A DNA stretch of 64,000 nt, from contig JBHGNT010000001.1 of assembly GCA_043228905.1 (NCBI GenBank), positions 18,104,001 to 18,168,000 of the forward strand, in the 5' to 3' direction. Both the position numbers and the translations under genes were made by a program. The DNA is from Azolla caroliniana. Lineage: Eukaryota > Polypodiophyta. This document shows positions 1 through 9,155 of the stretch, piece after piece (positions within the stretch are counted from its first letter, which is position 1; every line of letters starts with the position of its first letter). The notes below the pieces were generated by a model. That model saw nothing but the letters and a program-made list of their open reading frames with translations. It did not search any database and had not been told where the DNA came from.

Positions 1-865
1 TATAGGTCTCCGATGGAGTATATCGCACGTCCGGCAAATGCTTCCGCAAATTTGTCCACTATCGGACCAACTCCGGAGTTCCGGATCGTGACCTTGTTCA
101 CCGGTTGCAAGTCTTGGATAAATCGGAGTGACCCATTCTTCTTCGGAACCATAAACCATCGATTTGAGTACGGAGCATTTGATGGCTTTAGAATCCCCAT
201 CGCCACCTTCTCCTTGAGCAAGTCGATGACTTTCGGAATATGCACCCATGGCACCGGAATCAGCTTCAGGTTCCACGGCACATGGTCAATCGTGAAGATC
301 ACCATCGGCTCCACTATCTTCGGATCAACACACCCTATCTCCTTCGATGTGAATGCAAATGCTTTCCCATGTTGTTCCAACATCCCACAAAACCGTTCTT
401 CTTCATTTTCTAAAAGGAAACCACCTCCACCGATTTGAAGTTTCTTCCGGGTCTCATCCATGAAGGCATGTCGAATATGCACAAACTTCCGAAGTGTCGG
501 ATCTCCCGAGACTGCTTTCCTCTTTTGCTCGCTATTGGCGGGTAATGGTCCCGCGACCGGTTTCACTATCTTCTCCACGGTCTTGTATTTCGTACTTACC
601 ATTGCTTCTTCTTTGCGGAGCGCATCCGGCCCCATTTTCGCAATGATCTCGTACATCTTCACCGATTCCACCAGAACTACCTGGTCTCCTTGGCTTTTAT
701 CCTCCACAACCTCTTCAAGCCATTGTAGCGTGTTCCCATAGAATACTTCTTCGACTACCCCCACGATTTCTTCGTCTTCTTTTATTATTGATGCCGAGAG
801 TTTTCTTCCTGTGTGGGGTATCAAGGCTTCTCGGACTATCACTTCTCCACTCCGTAACAGTCCGT
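1..865 (-). pseudogene. pol fragment of element A (N-terminal linker and start of RT)
   Basis: This stretch matches the antisense of 6106-7073 in element B with many point differences. It therefore covers roughly the first 280 residues of the B pol frame, up to the first catalytic aspartate region of reverse transcriptase. The homology continues past the left edge, so the rest of pol is outside the window. On the right it stops exactly at the insertion of LTR C1. It is a relic with no intact frame. Confidence 0.85.
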
Positions 866-1179
866 TGTCGTGTGAATCTTCACACACTATGTAAAAAAAT
901 AATGAAATAATTATTATAGATTAGATTAGTAGCTTACTATAGAAAGATGGATATACTCAAGAGCTTCAAAATGTATTTTTCTATATATATACAAAATAGA
1001 GAAATACATATCAAGTTATGTGAAAATCAAGTTTGAGAAGATAGGGAAATTAGAACTATCCCACATAGATAGGAAACTTAAGGCCCTAGATATATAAGCA
1101 CCTTGAGCTCCCTCATTTTTCATTTGTGCTAAGAGCACTTTGGCCACTTTGTCTTGATGGATGATGGTGGCCAAGTTCC

Positions 1180-1530
1180 CAAAAACCGAAAACCGGCTGG
1201 TAAGCAAATCCGAAAACCGGCTGGTATGCAAACTGGAATCCGATCGGTAAGCAAAACCGAAATGCGGAAACCGACCGGTATGCAAATCCGGAAACCGGTC
1301 GGTATGCAAAACGAAAACCGGCTAGTAAGTAAAACCGGAATCCGAAAATCGGTTGGTAAGCAAAACCGGAATCCGGAAACCGGCTGGTATGCAAATCTGG
1401 AAACCGGCCGGTAAGCAAAAACGGAACCGGAATTGGTAATCAAACCGGAACCGGCCGGCAAGCAAAACCGGAACCGGAACCGGCAAGCAAAATCGGAATC
1501 GAAACCAGCAAGCAAACTGGAACCGGCTAC
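1180..1530 (+). repeat. CCGG-rich minisatellite inside LTR C1
   Basis: About a dozen imperfect units of 23-26 bp carry the core AAACCGGNNGGTAAGCAAAACCGGAA. The two other C LTRs have only about three or four units at the same place (18918-18995 and 22355-22440). The array lies upstream of the TATA-like box, in the presumed U3. It opens several overlapping frames that have no sign of coding. Confidence 0.8.
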
Positions 1531-1794
1531 CGAACGAGGTTGGACGTGGACGGACAGAAGATTGGATCATGCAACAAACTAAAGTGAAGTGAAGTAAACT
1601 AAAATAAAGGTCATGTGGACAGTCGCATGCAACTAAAAGAAAAAGCTAAGCAACTAAAAGTAGAGGCCATGCAACAAAAAGTGGACATGTAGATGATCAA
1701 GGGAAAACTCCATATAAAATTCCATTTTTTTTCCTACACTCATACTCTCTCTCCATTATTTTTCTTTTCCTTCTCAACTCCCTTATCTTAGGGA

Positions 1795-1930
1795 GGCCAT
1801 AACTCTCATAAACCCCAAAATTCCCTACGAAAGCCATAACACTCAAAAACCCTAATCTTCCCTACGGAAGCCATAATACTCATATAACCTAATCCTAATT
1901 TTCCCTATGGAAGCCATATCTCTCAAAACC
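1795..1930 (+). repeat. ACGGAAGCCATA/AACCCTAA tandem motif in LTR C1
   Basis: Imperfect units of roughly 28 bp alternate CATAAACCCTAATTTTCC with TACGGAAGC. The same motif is repeated in the C LTRs at about 19300-19515 and 22745-22925. It lies downstream of the TATA-like box, so it would be in the transcribed part of the LTR. The CCCTAA pieces are separated by other sequence and are not a telomeric array. Confidence 0.7.
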
Positions 1931-2148
1931 CCTAATTTTTCTTTTCTATTAATCTTAGTAAACCTAAAACTTCTAAATCCCAATCTTGGGACATATTGTA
2001 ATTTCTTTTTCCTTTGTTAATGAAAATTATTAAATTTCTTCTTTACGTTAATTATTAAAAATATAAACGCACGAATGTGATTATCCTCTGGTCGGAGGCC
2101 CCGAGGTCCTACCTCAAGTTCGTGTATCCTCGTCGTATTTTCGCGACA

Positions 2149-2653
2149 CCGCTCTAAAAATCCATCCTTCTCTTGTTCCTTTCAAGATTTGCCGGCACAG
2201 TTAGGAATTGGACGGATTTCCCTCCACTTTGGCTTCGAATTTGTGCGAAAGCCGCACCGCTATCAAGCACCTTTGTCTCCATCCGTGAAGCCGTGATAAA
2301 GGGTTTCTTGAGGATCACGGAATGTGAGACCTCGTCTTGTACGAAGAAATTTTGGTGGATCTCAACATCCCCAATCTTCACCGTCACATCCGAACAAGCC
2401 GCAAATAGATCTTTGGTTGCTTTCGTGGCTGCTCAGATCTTCCATCCATGGTTAGTGTTTATAGGCCACTTCCCCTTCCGGTAGAACTCCTTGGACATCA
2501 AATTGATCTCCGATCCGTGATCAATCAATGCTAGCACGGGCTCTTTGATGTTGCCGATTCGGACTGGAGTCTCCGTAGTTGCATGTGCCCAGTGTGGCCT
2601 TGTGTAGTGGGAGTTCGGAATTTCTTCCTCCACTTCGGTGTCATTCATTAAAA
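2149..2653 (-). pseudogene. Aspartic protease region of element A
   Basis: On the minus strand this encodes the same region as 7077-7600 of element B. The retropepsin active site reads ALIDHGSEINLMS, and the following VILKKPFITASRM part is recognisable. An in-frame stop (WKI followed by TGA, near 2431) replaces an arginine codon present in B, which fits CGA to TGA decay. The last codons before the natural stop, RRMDF, match RVRMDF of B. It ends at the insertion of element B, and the upstream gag continues at 9987. Confidence 0.85.
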
Positions 2654-3198
2654 CCGTTGTCGTGCCTTTCGGCTCCGGATCGTTGCGTGAGTCGGGTGGG
2701 AACCACAGAGGTCTTGGACTAGGAGAAAGAAGTTCGTGAGATAGAGATTAATTATGAGTAAATAGCAAAGAGAAAGATAAGAAACTCGTGAATCACACGA
2801 GTATACTATATTAATTAGTACTTAGGGTGTTAAGAGAGAAGTAGATGTATAAATCGTGAATCCCACGAATAATTTTTGTATTGATTAATACTTAATCCAA
2901 ATAATCAACAACCCTTTACACATTTCTCTCCTCCTTATATAAGGGAGGAAGAGCTAAGCATGGCTTCATGCTTTTTTTTTACAAAAAGTGTTCATGTCCA
3001 CTAAATGTGCATGTGATGCTTTTTTATTTCCTAAGTATAGGGCTCATGCACGCTAGATGTGCATGAGTTATTTTTAGTGTCTCGTGTTTTTCTTTTTCAT
3101 ATATTAAAAAAAATACACGATTTACCTTTTAATAAAGGTATGCATAAATAAAGGTCTTATACGTATTAAATCTATATTTAAAACACTTAAGATAAGTT

Positions 3199-3270
3199 AA
3201 TGTAATGGTAAGGTTGGGGTTTGTCAACGTGAAGGTGCAGAGTTCGAATCACGCCCTGCGCAGTAGTGAG
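3199..3270 (+). other. tRNA-like A/B-box module in the LTR of element B
   Basis: The plus strand carries a TAATGGTAAGG stretch and, about 38 bases on, GTTCGAATCACGCC, resembling A and B boxes of tRNA genes. A cloverleaf could not be completed by eye, so this is not called a tRNA gene. Comparable GGTTCRAATC motifs occur in the LTR of A (12053), in J (near 16480) and in M (near 48665). The copy in the other B LTR is at 9697-9768. Confidence 0.4.
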
Positions 3271-3313
3271 TATTTCCTTTCTTTTTACATTTATGTCTCT
3301 TTATCCGGCTCTT

Positions 3314-3405
3314 CCTTGCCGGTATGCCGTTTTCTTCCTTGCCGGTATGCCGTTTTCCTCCTTGCCGGTATGCCGTTTTCCCTCCTTGCCGGTATGCCGT
3401 TTTCT
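3314..3405 (+). repeat. 23-bp minisatellite in LTR of element B
   Basis: Four units starting at 3314, 3337, 3360 and 3384 share CCTTGCCGGTATGCCGTTTT. The identical array is in the other LTR at 9812-9903. It lies close to the end of the LTR that adjoins pol, so it is in the presumed U3. Confidence 0.9.
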
Positions 3406-3475
3406 TCCGGTTCTCACCGAGCACTCCATTCTCTATCCGGAGGGACAAAAATATAATTTCCACATAGTGTGCAAC

Positions 3476-6400
3476 CTACACTACGACACTCGCCCCCTCC
3501 AAACCCGCACATCCTCCGGTATGTGCCGAAGTTCTTGATTCTTCGTATCCGTCTTCATCCGAAGCTTCCTCCGATTCTCCCCTTATGTCGACTATGAGTT
3601 GTAATCCACTTTCTTCGCTTCCCGCATCATTGTGGTCTTCGTCCGATTGCTCCTCGTTGTCGGCCTCGACTTGGATCACATAAGGTTTGTCGTCGGTCCG
3701 CTTCTTGAAAATCTTCACCCGCTTCCCGGCTATAGGCACTCGTAGTATTGTTCCATCCAACTCGGACAGTCGGTACGTCCCGTTGTCGAAGACCTTCCGA
3801 ACCTCGTACGGCCCGAACCACCTTTTTGCGAATTTCCGCATCGTTGTATGTTGATGGTCCAAGCTACTATCATAGACGATCACCCAATCTCCTTCTTCAA
3901 TCCTCCTCGGTCGTAGTCGGTGCTTTGTGTCGAACCGGCTTTTGTTCCGGAATCGTGCTTCTTGTTGTCGGCGTGACGCTTCCGCTACATCTTTCGGTCT
4001 TCCCTCCAGTTGTCGTATCCGGACCGCTAGTAGATCTTCCCGGCTCATCTCTTCCTTCCACGGTAGTATTGTCCATGTCGCGATTGCGGTTTCCGTTGGC
4101 ATTACCGGTGCTTGTCCGGTCATGAGTTCTGCCGGCATGTAACCGGTCACGGAGCTATGCGTCGTCCGATCCGCCCATAGTGCATACGGAAGCATTTGTG
4201 GCCAATCCTTCACCCTTCCGTCGCATGCCTTCGCAAGTGCTTTCACGATCGGACTATGTCCTCGTTCGATCTTCCCGTTGGCCTCCGGATTGTAGGCCGT
4301 TGTCAACGTTAACCGAACTCCATGTTTGGCGAAGAATCCCCTAGCTTTGTCCGAGTCGAGTTCTCCCCGGTCCGCAATCACTTGTCCTACGCAGCCGTAC
4401 CTACAAAACACTTCTTCCAAAAGAAATTGGCACACCGCGGCACACGTTTTCCTCCGAAGCGCTCGACCTTCAACTTGGTTTGTGAGATCTTCTCGAGCTA
4501 ACACCAAGTATTTCTTTTGTCCAATCCCGGTCGGCATAGCTACAATGTCGACCATCCACTTGAAGTTGATTGTCGGTGAGAATGTCGGATGCAGCTCATC
4601 TCGGTGTCGGACCCCGGAGTAGACTTGACATTTCTCGCAGCTTTCTGTGAACTCCGCGACATCTTTATACATGTTCTTCCACCAATATCTTTGCTTGATC
4701 TTCACAAAAGTTGCCCATGTTCCTCGATGTCCAGCCCAATCGGATTCGTGGAACTCGGACATTATCCGGTTTCGTTGCTCTTTCGTCCCGACTACTCGAA
4801 GTGGTATCCCATCCGGTCTTTTCGGCGTCCTCCATATTAAACCGTTTTCCAAGAAGAACTTTTGGACTTGCCTCTTCTTCCTTCGGATCTCGGCTCTCCT
4901 TTCTTTATCATTGGTTGAATCCTCGACCTCTTGTAGCATCTTCCCGATCATCAAGGTTTCCCCCTCGTATTCTTCTTCCCGGAATTCTCGGATCACGTTC
5001 ACTCGGCATATGTGTTCTGACGTGAAGTAGTCTTCGGAAACTTCTTCATTATCTGATTCGGTTATGTCGTCTTCAAACCGCGCCCTCGATAACATGTCCG
5101 CTACCGCGTTGTCCTTCCCCGAGATGTGTCGAACCTCCGGATTAAGTGACTTGACATATGCAATCCACCTTAGCATAGCCACATCCGGTATCGTACAACA
5201 CCGCATCATCCCGAGTATCGGAAGACAATCCGTCTCGATCACCACTTCAGTTCCGATCAAATAATCCCGATCCGATTTTATCGCCGACACGACTCCCCAC
5301 AATTCTCTTTTGATTTGTGCATATCCGCGTTGCCTTTCGTTGAGGACCTTTGCTCCAAATCGGATCGGATACCGCGAACCATCCGAGTCGGCTTGATTGA
5401 TGACCCACCCGATACCGGTTGGACTTGTATCAACCGTTACTATGATTGGCCGCTCGTAGCTTGGCTTCTTAAGTGATTCCGCCCTCCATAGTGTCTTCTT
5501 GAGCTTCCTCATGGCTTTAGTGTGTTCTGGTTTCCACTCGAATTTCTTACCTTTCCGCAACAAGTGATAGAGCGGGTCCGCTATATGTGCATAGTGCGGA
5601 ATCCATATGTGATAGAATGCACACGCACCTAGAAACCTTCGGACTTCCGATGTTGACTCACATACTTCCTTCATAGCTTGAATCGCATCGATCTTTGTTG
5701 GTGACGGTCTTCGGCCGTAGGGTCCACATAGATGTCCGACCACCAATATTTCTTCTTGCCCGAATGCCGATTTCTCCCCGGAAAGTGTTAGGTGCACATC
5801 TTCTAACTTTCGCAACACTTTCTCGCAATCATGAATATGGTCGACCACGAACTTTCGGCATCCCCGATCATCCATAGTCTCATCTTTTTCTTCCACCGCG
5901 CATCCTTTCATCGGAATGTCATCTAGAAACGGCATCGTTATCTCCGGGATGCAATCTCGAAGCACCTTGTTCATCGCGTTCATCATATGTGCAACCGAGT
6001 TTGTCGCTCCTTGTGGTAGTGTGCACATTCGAACTAGTCCTATCGGTGTCCGCATGGTAGTGATGTCTCGGCTCTCCACTGCTAGTTGGAATTGGTCATA
6101 CCCCGAGTATAGGTCCCCGATGGAGTATATCGCACGTCCGGCAAAAGCTTCCGCGAATTCGTCCACTATCGGACCGACTCCCGAGTTCCGGATCGTGACC
6201 TTGTTCACCGGTTGCAAGTCTTGGATGAATCGGAGTGACCCATTCTTCTTCGGAACCGTAAACCATCGATTTGAGTACGGAGCACTTGATGGCTCTAGAA
6301 TCCCCATCGCCACCTTCTCCTTGAGCAAGTCGATGACTTTCGGAATATGCGCCCGTGGCACCGGAATCGGCTTCAGGTTCCACGGTACATGATTAATCGT

Positions 6401-6943
6401 GAAAATCACCATCAGCTCCACTATCTTTGGATCAATGCATCCGATCTCCCTCGATGTGAACGCGAATGCTTTGCCATGTTGCTCCAACATCTCTCGAAAC
6501 CGTTTTTCTTCTTCTTGTAAGAGGAACCCACCTCCACCGATCCGAAGTTTCTTCCGGGTCTCATCTGTGAAGGCATGTCCGATATCCACGGTCTTCCGAA
6601 GTGTCAGATCTCCCGAGACTTCTTTCCTCTTTTGTTCGCTATCGGCGGGTAGTGGTCCCGCGGCCGGTTTTACCTTCTTCTCCACGGTCTTGTATTTCGT
6701 ACTTACCATTGCTTCTTCTTTGCGGAGCGCATCCGGCCCCATTTTCGCAACGATCTCGTACATCTCGACCGATTCCACCGGGACTACCCGGTTCCCTTGG
6801 CTTTTATCTTCCGCAAGCTCTTCAAGCCGTTGTAGTGTATTCCCATAGAACACTTCCTCGATCACTCCCACGATTTCTTCGTCTTCTTTTATTATTGATG
6901 CCGACCGTAACTTATCCTCCACTTGTCGGTATTGTTTCTTCAT
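3476..6943 (-). CDS. pol: pol polyprotein of element B: RT, RNase H, integrase
   Basis: This is a 1155-codon open frame. Reverse transcriptase spans about residues 190-430, with the first catalytic Asp at 277 (SIGDLYSGY) and the FLDD box at 339-342. RNase H spans about 500-625, with D504, E547 and D572. Integrase begins with an HHCC zinc site (H732, H739, C769, C772), has the DDE set D799, D858 and E893, and ends in a GPY/F module around 1044-1046. The last 60 residues are acidic, and no chromodomain is seen. The frame stays open upstream of the first Met at 6943 to at least 7120 and overlaps the protease frame, so RT is probably made by a -1 shift near 7080-7086. The product would copy and integrate the element. 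Confidence 0.93.
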   Translation of the reverse strand: MKKQYRQVEDKLRSASIIKEDEEIVGVIEEVFYGNTLQRLEELAEDKSQGNRVVPVESVEMYEIVAKMGPDALRKEEAMVSTKYKTVEKKVKPAAGPLPADSEQKRKEVSGDLTLRKTVDIGHAFTDETRKKLRIGGGGFLLQEEEKRFREMLEQHGKAFAFTSREIGCIDPKIVELMVIFTINHVPWNLKPIPVPRAHIPKVIDLLKEKVAMGILEPSSAPYSNRWFTVPKKNGSLRFIQDLQPVNKVTIRNSGVGPIVDEFAEAFAGRAIYSIGDLYSGYDQFQLAVESRDITTMRTPIGLVRMCTLPQGATNSVAHMMNAMNKVLRDCIPEITMPFLDDIPMKGCAVEEKDETMDDRGCRKFVVDHIHDCEKVLRKLEDVHLTLSGEKSAFGQEEILVVGHLCGPYGRRPSPTKIDAIQAMKEVCESTSEVRRFLGACAFYHIWIPHYAHIADPLYHLLRKGKKFEWKPEHTKAMRKLKKTLWRAESLKKPSYERPIIVTVDTSPTGIGWVINQADSDGSRYPIRFGAKVLNERQRGYAQIKRELWGVVSAIKSDRDYLIGTEVVIETDCLPILGMMRCCTIPDVAMLRWIAYVKSLNPEVRHISGKDNAVADMLSRARFEDDITESDNEEVSEDYFTSEHICRVNVIREFREEEYEGETLMIGKMLQEVEDSTNDKERRAEIRRKKRQVQKFFLENGLIWRTPKRPDGIPLRVVGTKEQRNRIMSEFHESDWAGHRGTWATFVKIKQRYWWKNMYKDVAEFTESCEKCQVYSGVRHRDELHPTFSPTINFKWMVDIVAMPTGIGQKKYLVLAREDLTNQVEGRALRRKTCAAVCQFLLEEVFCRYGCVGQVIADRGELDSDKARGFFAKHGVRLTLTTAYNPEANGKIERGHSPIVKALAKACDGRVKDWPQMLPYALWADRTTHSSVTGYMPAELMTGQAPVMPTETAIATWTILPWKEEMSREDLLAVRIRQLEGRPKDVAEASRRQQEARFRNKSRFDTKHRLRPRRIEEGDWVIVYDSSLDHQHTTMRKFAKRWFGPYEVRKVFDNGTYRLSELDGTILRVPIAGKRVKIFKKRTDDKPYVIQVEADNEEQSDEDHNDAGSEESGLQLIVDIRGESEEASDEDGYEESRTSAHTGGCAGLEGASVVV
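3489..3500 (-). promoter_or_regulatory. Polypurine tract of element B
   Basis: On the minus strand GGAGGGGGCGAG lies directly before the 3' LTR. It is the expected primer site for plus-strand DNA synthesis. It lies within the last codons of pol, so it is also translated. The sequence further inside (TCCGGTATGTGCC in plus) is conserved next to the LTRs of D and M. Confidence 0.85.
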
Positions 6944-7077
6944 TCCTTCGGTTACGGCCGTGTACGTAGATGCCCCATCCGGGCCGATTCGTACTTGTTT
7001 TGCTCCGAGACTTTTCTTCCTGTGTGGGGTATCAGGGCTTCTCGGACTATCACTTCCCCACTCCGCAACAGTCCGCT

Positions 7078-8295
7078 TTAAAAATCCATTCTCACTTGGG
7101 ACAAGAGTTCCCTCTTGTTCCTTTCGTGATTTGCCGGCACCGTTAGGAATTGGACGGATTTCCCTCCGTTTTGGCTCCGAATTCGCGCAAAAGCCGCACC
7201 ACTATCGAGCACCTTCGTCTCCATCCGTGAAGCCGTGATAAAGGGTTGGCCGAGGATGACAGAATGTGAAACCTCATCCTGCACAAAGAAATTTTGGTCA
7301 ATTTCGACATCCCCGATCTTTACCGTCACATCCGGACAAGCCGCAAATAGGTCTTCTGTCGTTTTCGTGGCTGCCCGAATCTTCCATCCATGGTTGGTGT
7401 TTATAGGCCACTTCCCCTTTCGGTAGAACTCCTTGGACATCAAGTTGATCTCCGATCCGTGATCAATCAATGCTAGCACGGGTTCTTTGATGTTGCCGAT
7501 TCGGACCGGAGTCTCCGTAGTCGCACGTGCCCAGTGTGGCCTTGTATAGTGGGAGTTCGGAATTTCGCCTTCCACTTCGGTGTCGTTCATTGAAACGGTA
7601 TTTGCATTCACCCTTGGAGCATTTTCCTCCGTACTTTGTCTCTTCCTTTTTACGAGATCCACGAGAAGATCGTGAAACTCCTTCTTCGCTATTCCGAGTA
7701 GTTCCCGCAGCGAAAAATCTACCCGGCTATCCAAGATTCTTTCCTCGAACACTCTTTTCAAGTCGGTTTGTTGTTCTATGTCCGAGGCGAGCTTGAATGC
7801 CGGAGTCGCCTTTTCTTTTCCCTTACCTCCGGAGTTCCAGCTTTCCGGTATCTTCGATGGTCCGGCCGCATCCTCCGTGCGCCGTCGTTTCTCGTCCACA
7901 TACACCTCATGTAATTGACACAGGGCGTATATGCTATTCTTGTCGACAGGGCACTCCCATCCCGTAGCTTCCCGGACGCCTTCCGCGGTGTTTCGGATAT
8001 CGTTGGAGTCGGTTTTCTCGGTGTTTCCTAGCACCTCCGGCCAGAAAGACGCCTTCGCTCCCGATGACTCCCCGACACATATTCCCGCGGTTGTCGCATA
8101 GTTGCTTCTTGCCGCTAACTCCTCCTCGAGCACCTTCTTCATGCCGCCTTTCCGGAAGTTCGGTCGGAGTGGCTTCCGAGAGTCCATCGAATGAATCCGG
8201 TTTCCCTCGTAGTAGATGAGATCCCGTCGTAGCGCCTCCTTATGGTCGTCGCAATCCCTCCGATCGTGTTCGGCGCTATCGCACCATATGCACCG
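7078..8295 (-). CDS. Zinc knuckle and aspartic protease of element B
   Basis: The frame directly follows the gag stop in the same phase. Its first codons give a CCHC zinc knuckle, C-x2-C-x4-H-x4-C (CIWCDSAEHDRRDC), a nucleic-acid-binding part of gag. The first Met is at 8187, 36 codons in. The protease lies in the second half, with ALIDHGSEINLMS as active site and VILGQPFITASRM as the flap-distal motif. DHG in place of the usual DTG or DSG is unusual but is also present in copy A. It ends RVRMDF followed by TAA at 7078, just where the pol frame overlaps. It is probably translated only by readthrough of the upstream UGA, or else one mutation has cut an originally single gag-protease frame. Confidence 0.85.
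   Translation of the reverse strand, partial: RCIWCDSAEHDRRDCDDHKEALRRDLIYYEGNRIHSMDSRKPLRPNFRKGGMKKVLEEELAARSNYATTAGICVGESSGAKASFWPEVLGNTEKTDSNDIRNTAEGVREATGWECPVDKNSIYALCQLHEVYVDEKRRRTEDAAGPSKIPESWNSGGKGKEKATPAFKLASDIEQQTDLKRVFEERILDSRVDFSLRELLGIAKKEFHDLLVDLVKRKRQSTEENAPRVNANTVSMNDTEVEGEIPNSHYTRPHWARATTETPVRIGNIKEPVLALIDHGSEINLMSKEFYRKGKWPINTNHGWKIRAATKTTEDLFAACPDVTVKIGDVEIDQNFFVQDEVSHSVILGQPFITASRMETKVLDSGAAFARIRSQNGGKSVQFLTVPANHERNKRELLSQVRMDF
7080..7086 (-). promoter_or_regulatory. Candidate -1 frameshift site between protease and RT
   Basis: The minus strand reads GAT TTT TAA AG in the protease phase. Stepping back one base gives TTT TTA AAG in the pol phase, which is open. The run of five U ending in the stop codon is kept in copy A (plus-strand 2155-2160, GATTTTTAGAG). 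Slippage on U-runs next to stops is known from other retroelements. Whether it works here is inference. Confidence 0.45.
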
Positions 8296-9117
8296 TCAAT
8301 CCGTATATTTGGAGCTTGTGGGGCGGTCATCCGACTTCTTCACCATCGCGATCTTTAGATTCTCCATCTCCTTCAGCAGCTGCTCCACCGTAGACGCGTC
8401 GACCCCCTTCTCGGCCGTAATCTCCCGAGCCCTCGGTTGATGGTCTTCCAGTCCCGTTCTCGGTTTCGGAATCGGTTCCGAAACCCTCTTTTCTTCGTTG
8501 GCAAGCCATTGCCCCCTCTTCGTGTACCGCGCGACGATATCCCGCACGCTTTCCCATGTTTCGGTGAGGCCGCTTTCGGTGGTCGTGTCCTCAAGAAGCA
8601 CTCCGAGATCTTTCCGGTCCCGGACGTCCACAGCTCGCAAAAACATGATGACTTTGTCCGGTGCAAGAATAGTTTGATCTCTCGCGGACAACCTCCCGAA
8701 CCGACTTTCGAATGTCGAAAACACTTCGAGGACCTTCAACCCCTTACCTGACGTTTCCACCCAATCCTCGAATCCCCTCCGCGTTGCCTTGGAGGAGTCC
8801 TCGATGGCAAACGTGGTCTTTAACGCCTCTTCGAATGCTTCCCACGTCGGATTTTGTTGTTGCAACCCGTGGATACTCCCTTGAAGCCCGTCGGTCGCCA
8901 CCCGGTTAAAGGATGTCACTTGCAGTCCTTCCGAAGCCCGGCACCGGAGCATCTCCGCCTTGTAGTCCTGCAAATATCGCGACACATCCTTACCATTAAA
9001 TTGCCCGTTGCGTTGCACGAGCCGCTCTACTGATCCCGAAATCTCCGACATCGTGCGTTGTTCTTGAAGCATCCGTTCGAACATCGCCATCATATTGTTA
9101 GCTTGTTGAGCCTCCAT
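8296..9117 (-). CDS. gag: gag capsid of element B
   Basis: This frame of 273 codons encodes the structural Gag protein that would form the virus-like particle. The start is taken at the Met of MEAQQANNMMAMF (9117), because the frame further up runs through the primer-binding site into the LTR. The capsid-like part (VSRYLQDYKAEM, TWEAFEEALKTTF, GRLSARDQ) is helical in character. The C-terminal stretch is rich in charged residues. It stops at TGA (8298-8296), followed by CGG and then the zinc-knuckle codons in the same phase. Copy A has a stop one codon further on. No family name beyond Ty3 gag can be given from the sequence alone. Confidence 0.85.
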   Translation of the reverse strand: MEAQQANNMMAMFERMLQEQRTMSEISGSVERLVQRNGQFNGKDVSRYLQDYKAEMLRCRASEGLQVTSFNRVATDGLQGSIHGLQQQNPTWEAFEEALKTTFAIEDSSKATRRGFEDWVETSGKGLKVLEVFSTFESRFGRLSARDQTILAPDKVIMFLRAVDVRDRKDLGVLLEDTTTESGLTETWESVRDIVARYTKRGQWLANEEKRVSEPIPKPRTGLEDHQPRAREITAEKGVDASTVEQLLKEMENLKIAMVKKSDDRPTSSKYTD

Positions 9118-9136
9118 CTCCTTGCCACCCGTCTTC

Positions 9137-9155
9137 ACGTCGGGTTCACCAACTG
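9137..9155 (-). promoter_or_regulatory. Primer-binding site of element B
   Basis: Directly after the 5' LTR the minus strand reads CAGTTGGTGAACCCGACG. The TGGTGAAC core recurs after the LTRs of A (11537-11556) and D (24860-24880). The primer tRNA was not identified. Confidence 0.65.

Larger units (their letters stand above)
866..2148 (+). mobile_element. Solo LTR of family C (copy C1)
   Basis: The segment starts TGTCGTGTGAATC and ends TTTTCGCGACA, a 5-bp inverted terminal repeat. It separates sequence that is contiguous in element B near 7073-7077. The flanks are CCGT (862-865) and CCGC (2149-2152), a near-match 4-bp target duplication. Two other copies occur at 18663 and 22087. A TATA-like CCATATAAAATTCC lies near 1711 in plus orientation. 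The 1283-bp length exceeds the other copies because the internal minisatellite is longer. There is no coding sequence and no second LTR, hence a solo LTR. Confidence 0.85.
2658..3488 (-). repeat. 3' LTR of element B
   Basis: It runs from TGTCGTGCC to CTACGACA in plus orientation, and the element reads on the minus strand. A TATA-like TATATAAGG lies on the minus strand near 2935-2950. The U5 part holds the shared motif CCTAGTCCAAGACCTCTGTGG (antisense, near 2710). The pol stop codon at 3476-3478 lies inside this LTR, so the pol C-terminus overlaps it by 13 bases. Confidence 0.92.

Noticed and set aside
3203-3262. A functional tRNA gene in the LTR of B
   Set aside because: A and B box-like motifs are present, but acceptor and anticodon stems could not be paired by eye.
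3748-4125. Plus-strand frames opposite pol of element B
   Set aside because: They are mirror frames of the real minus-strand gene, whose domains and catalytic residues are clear.
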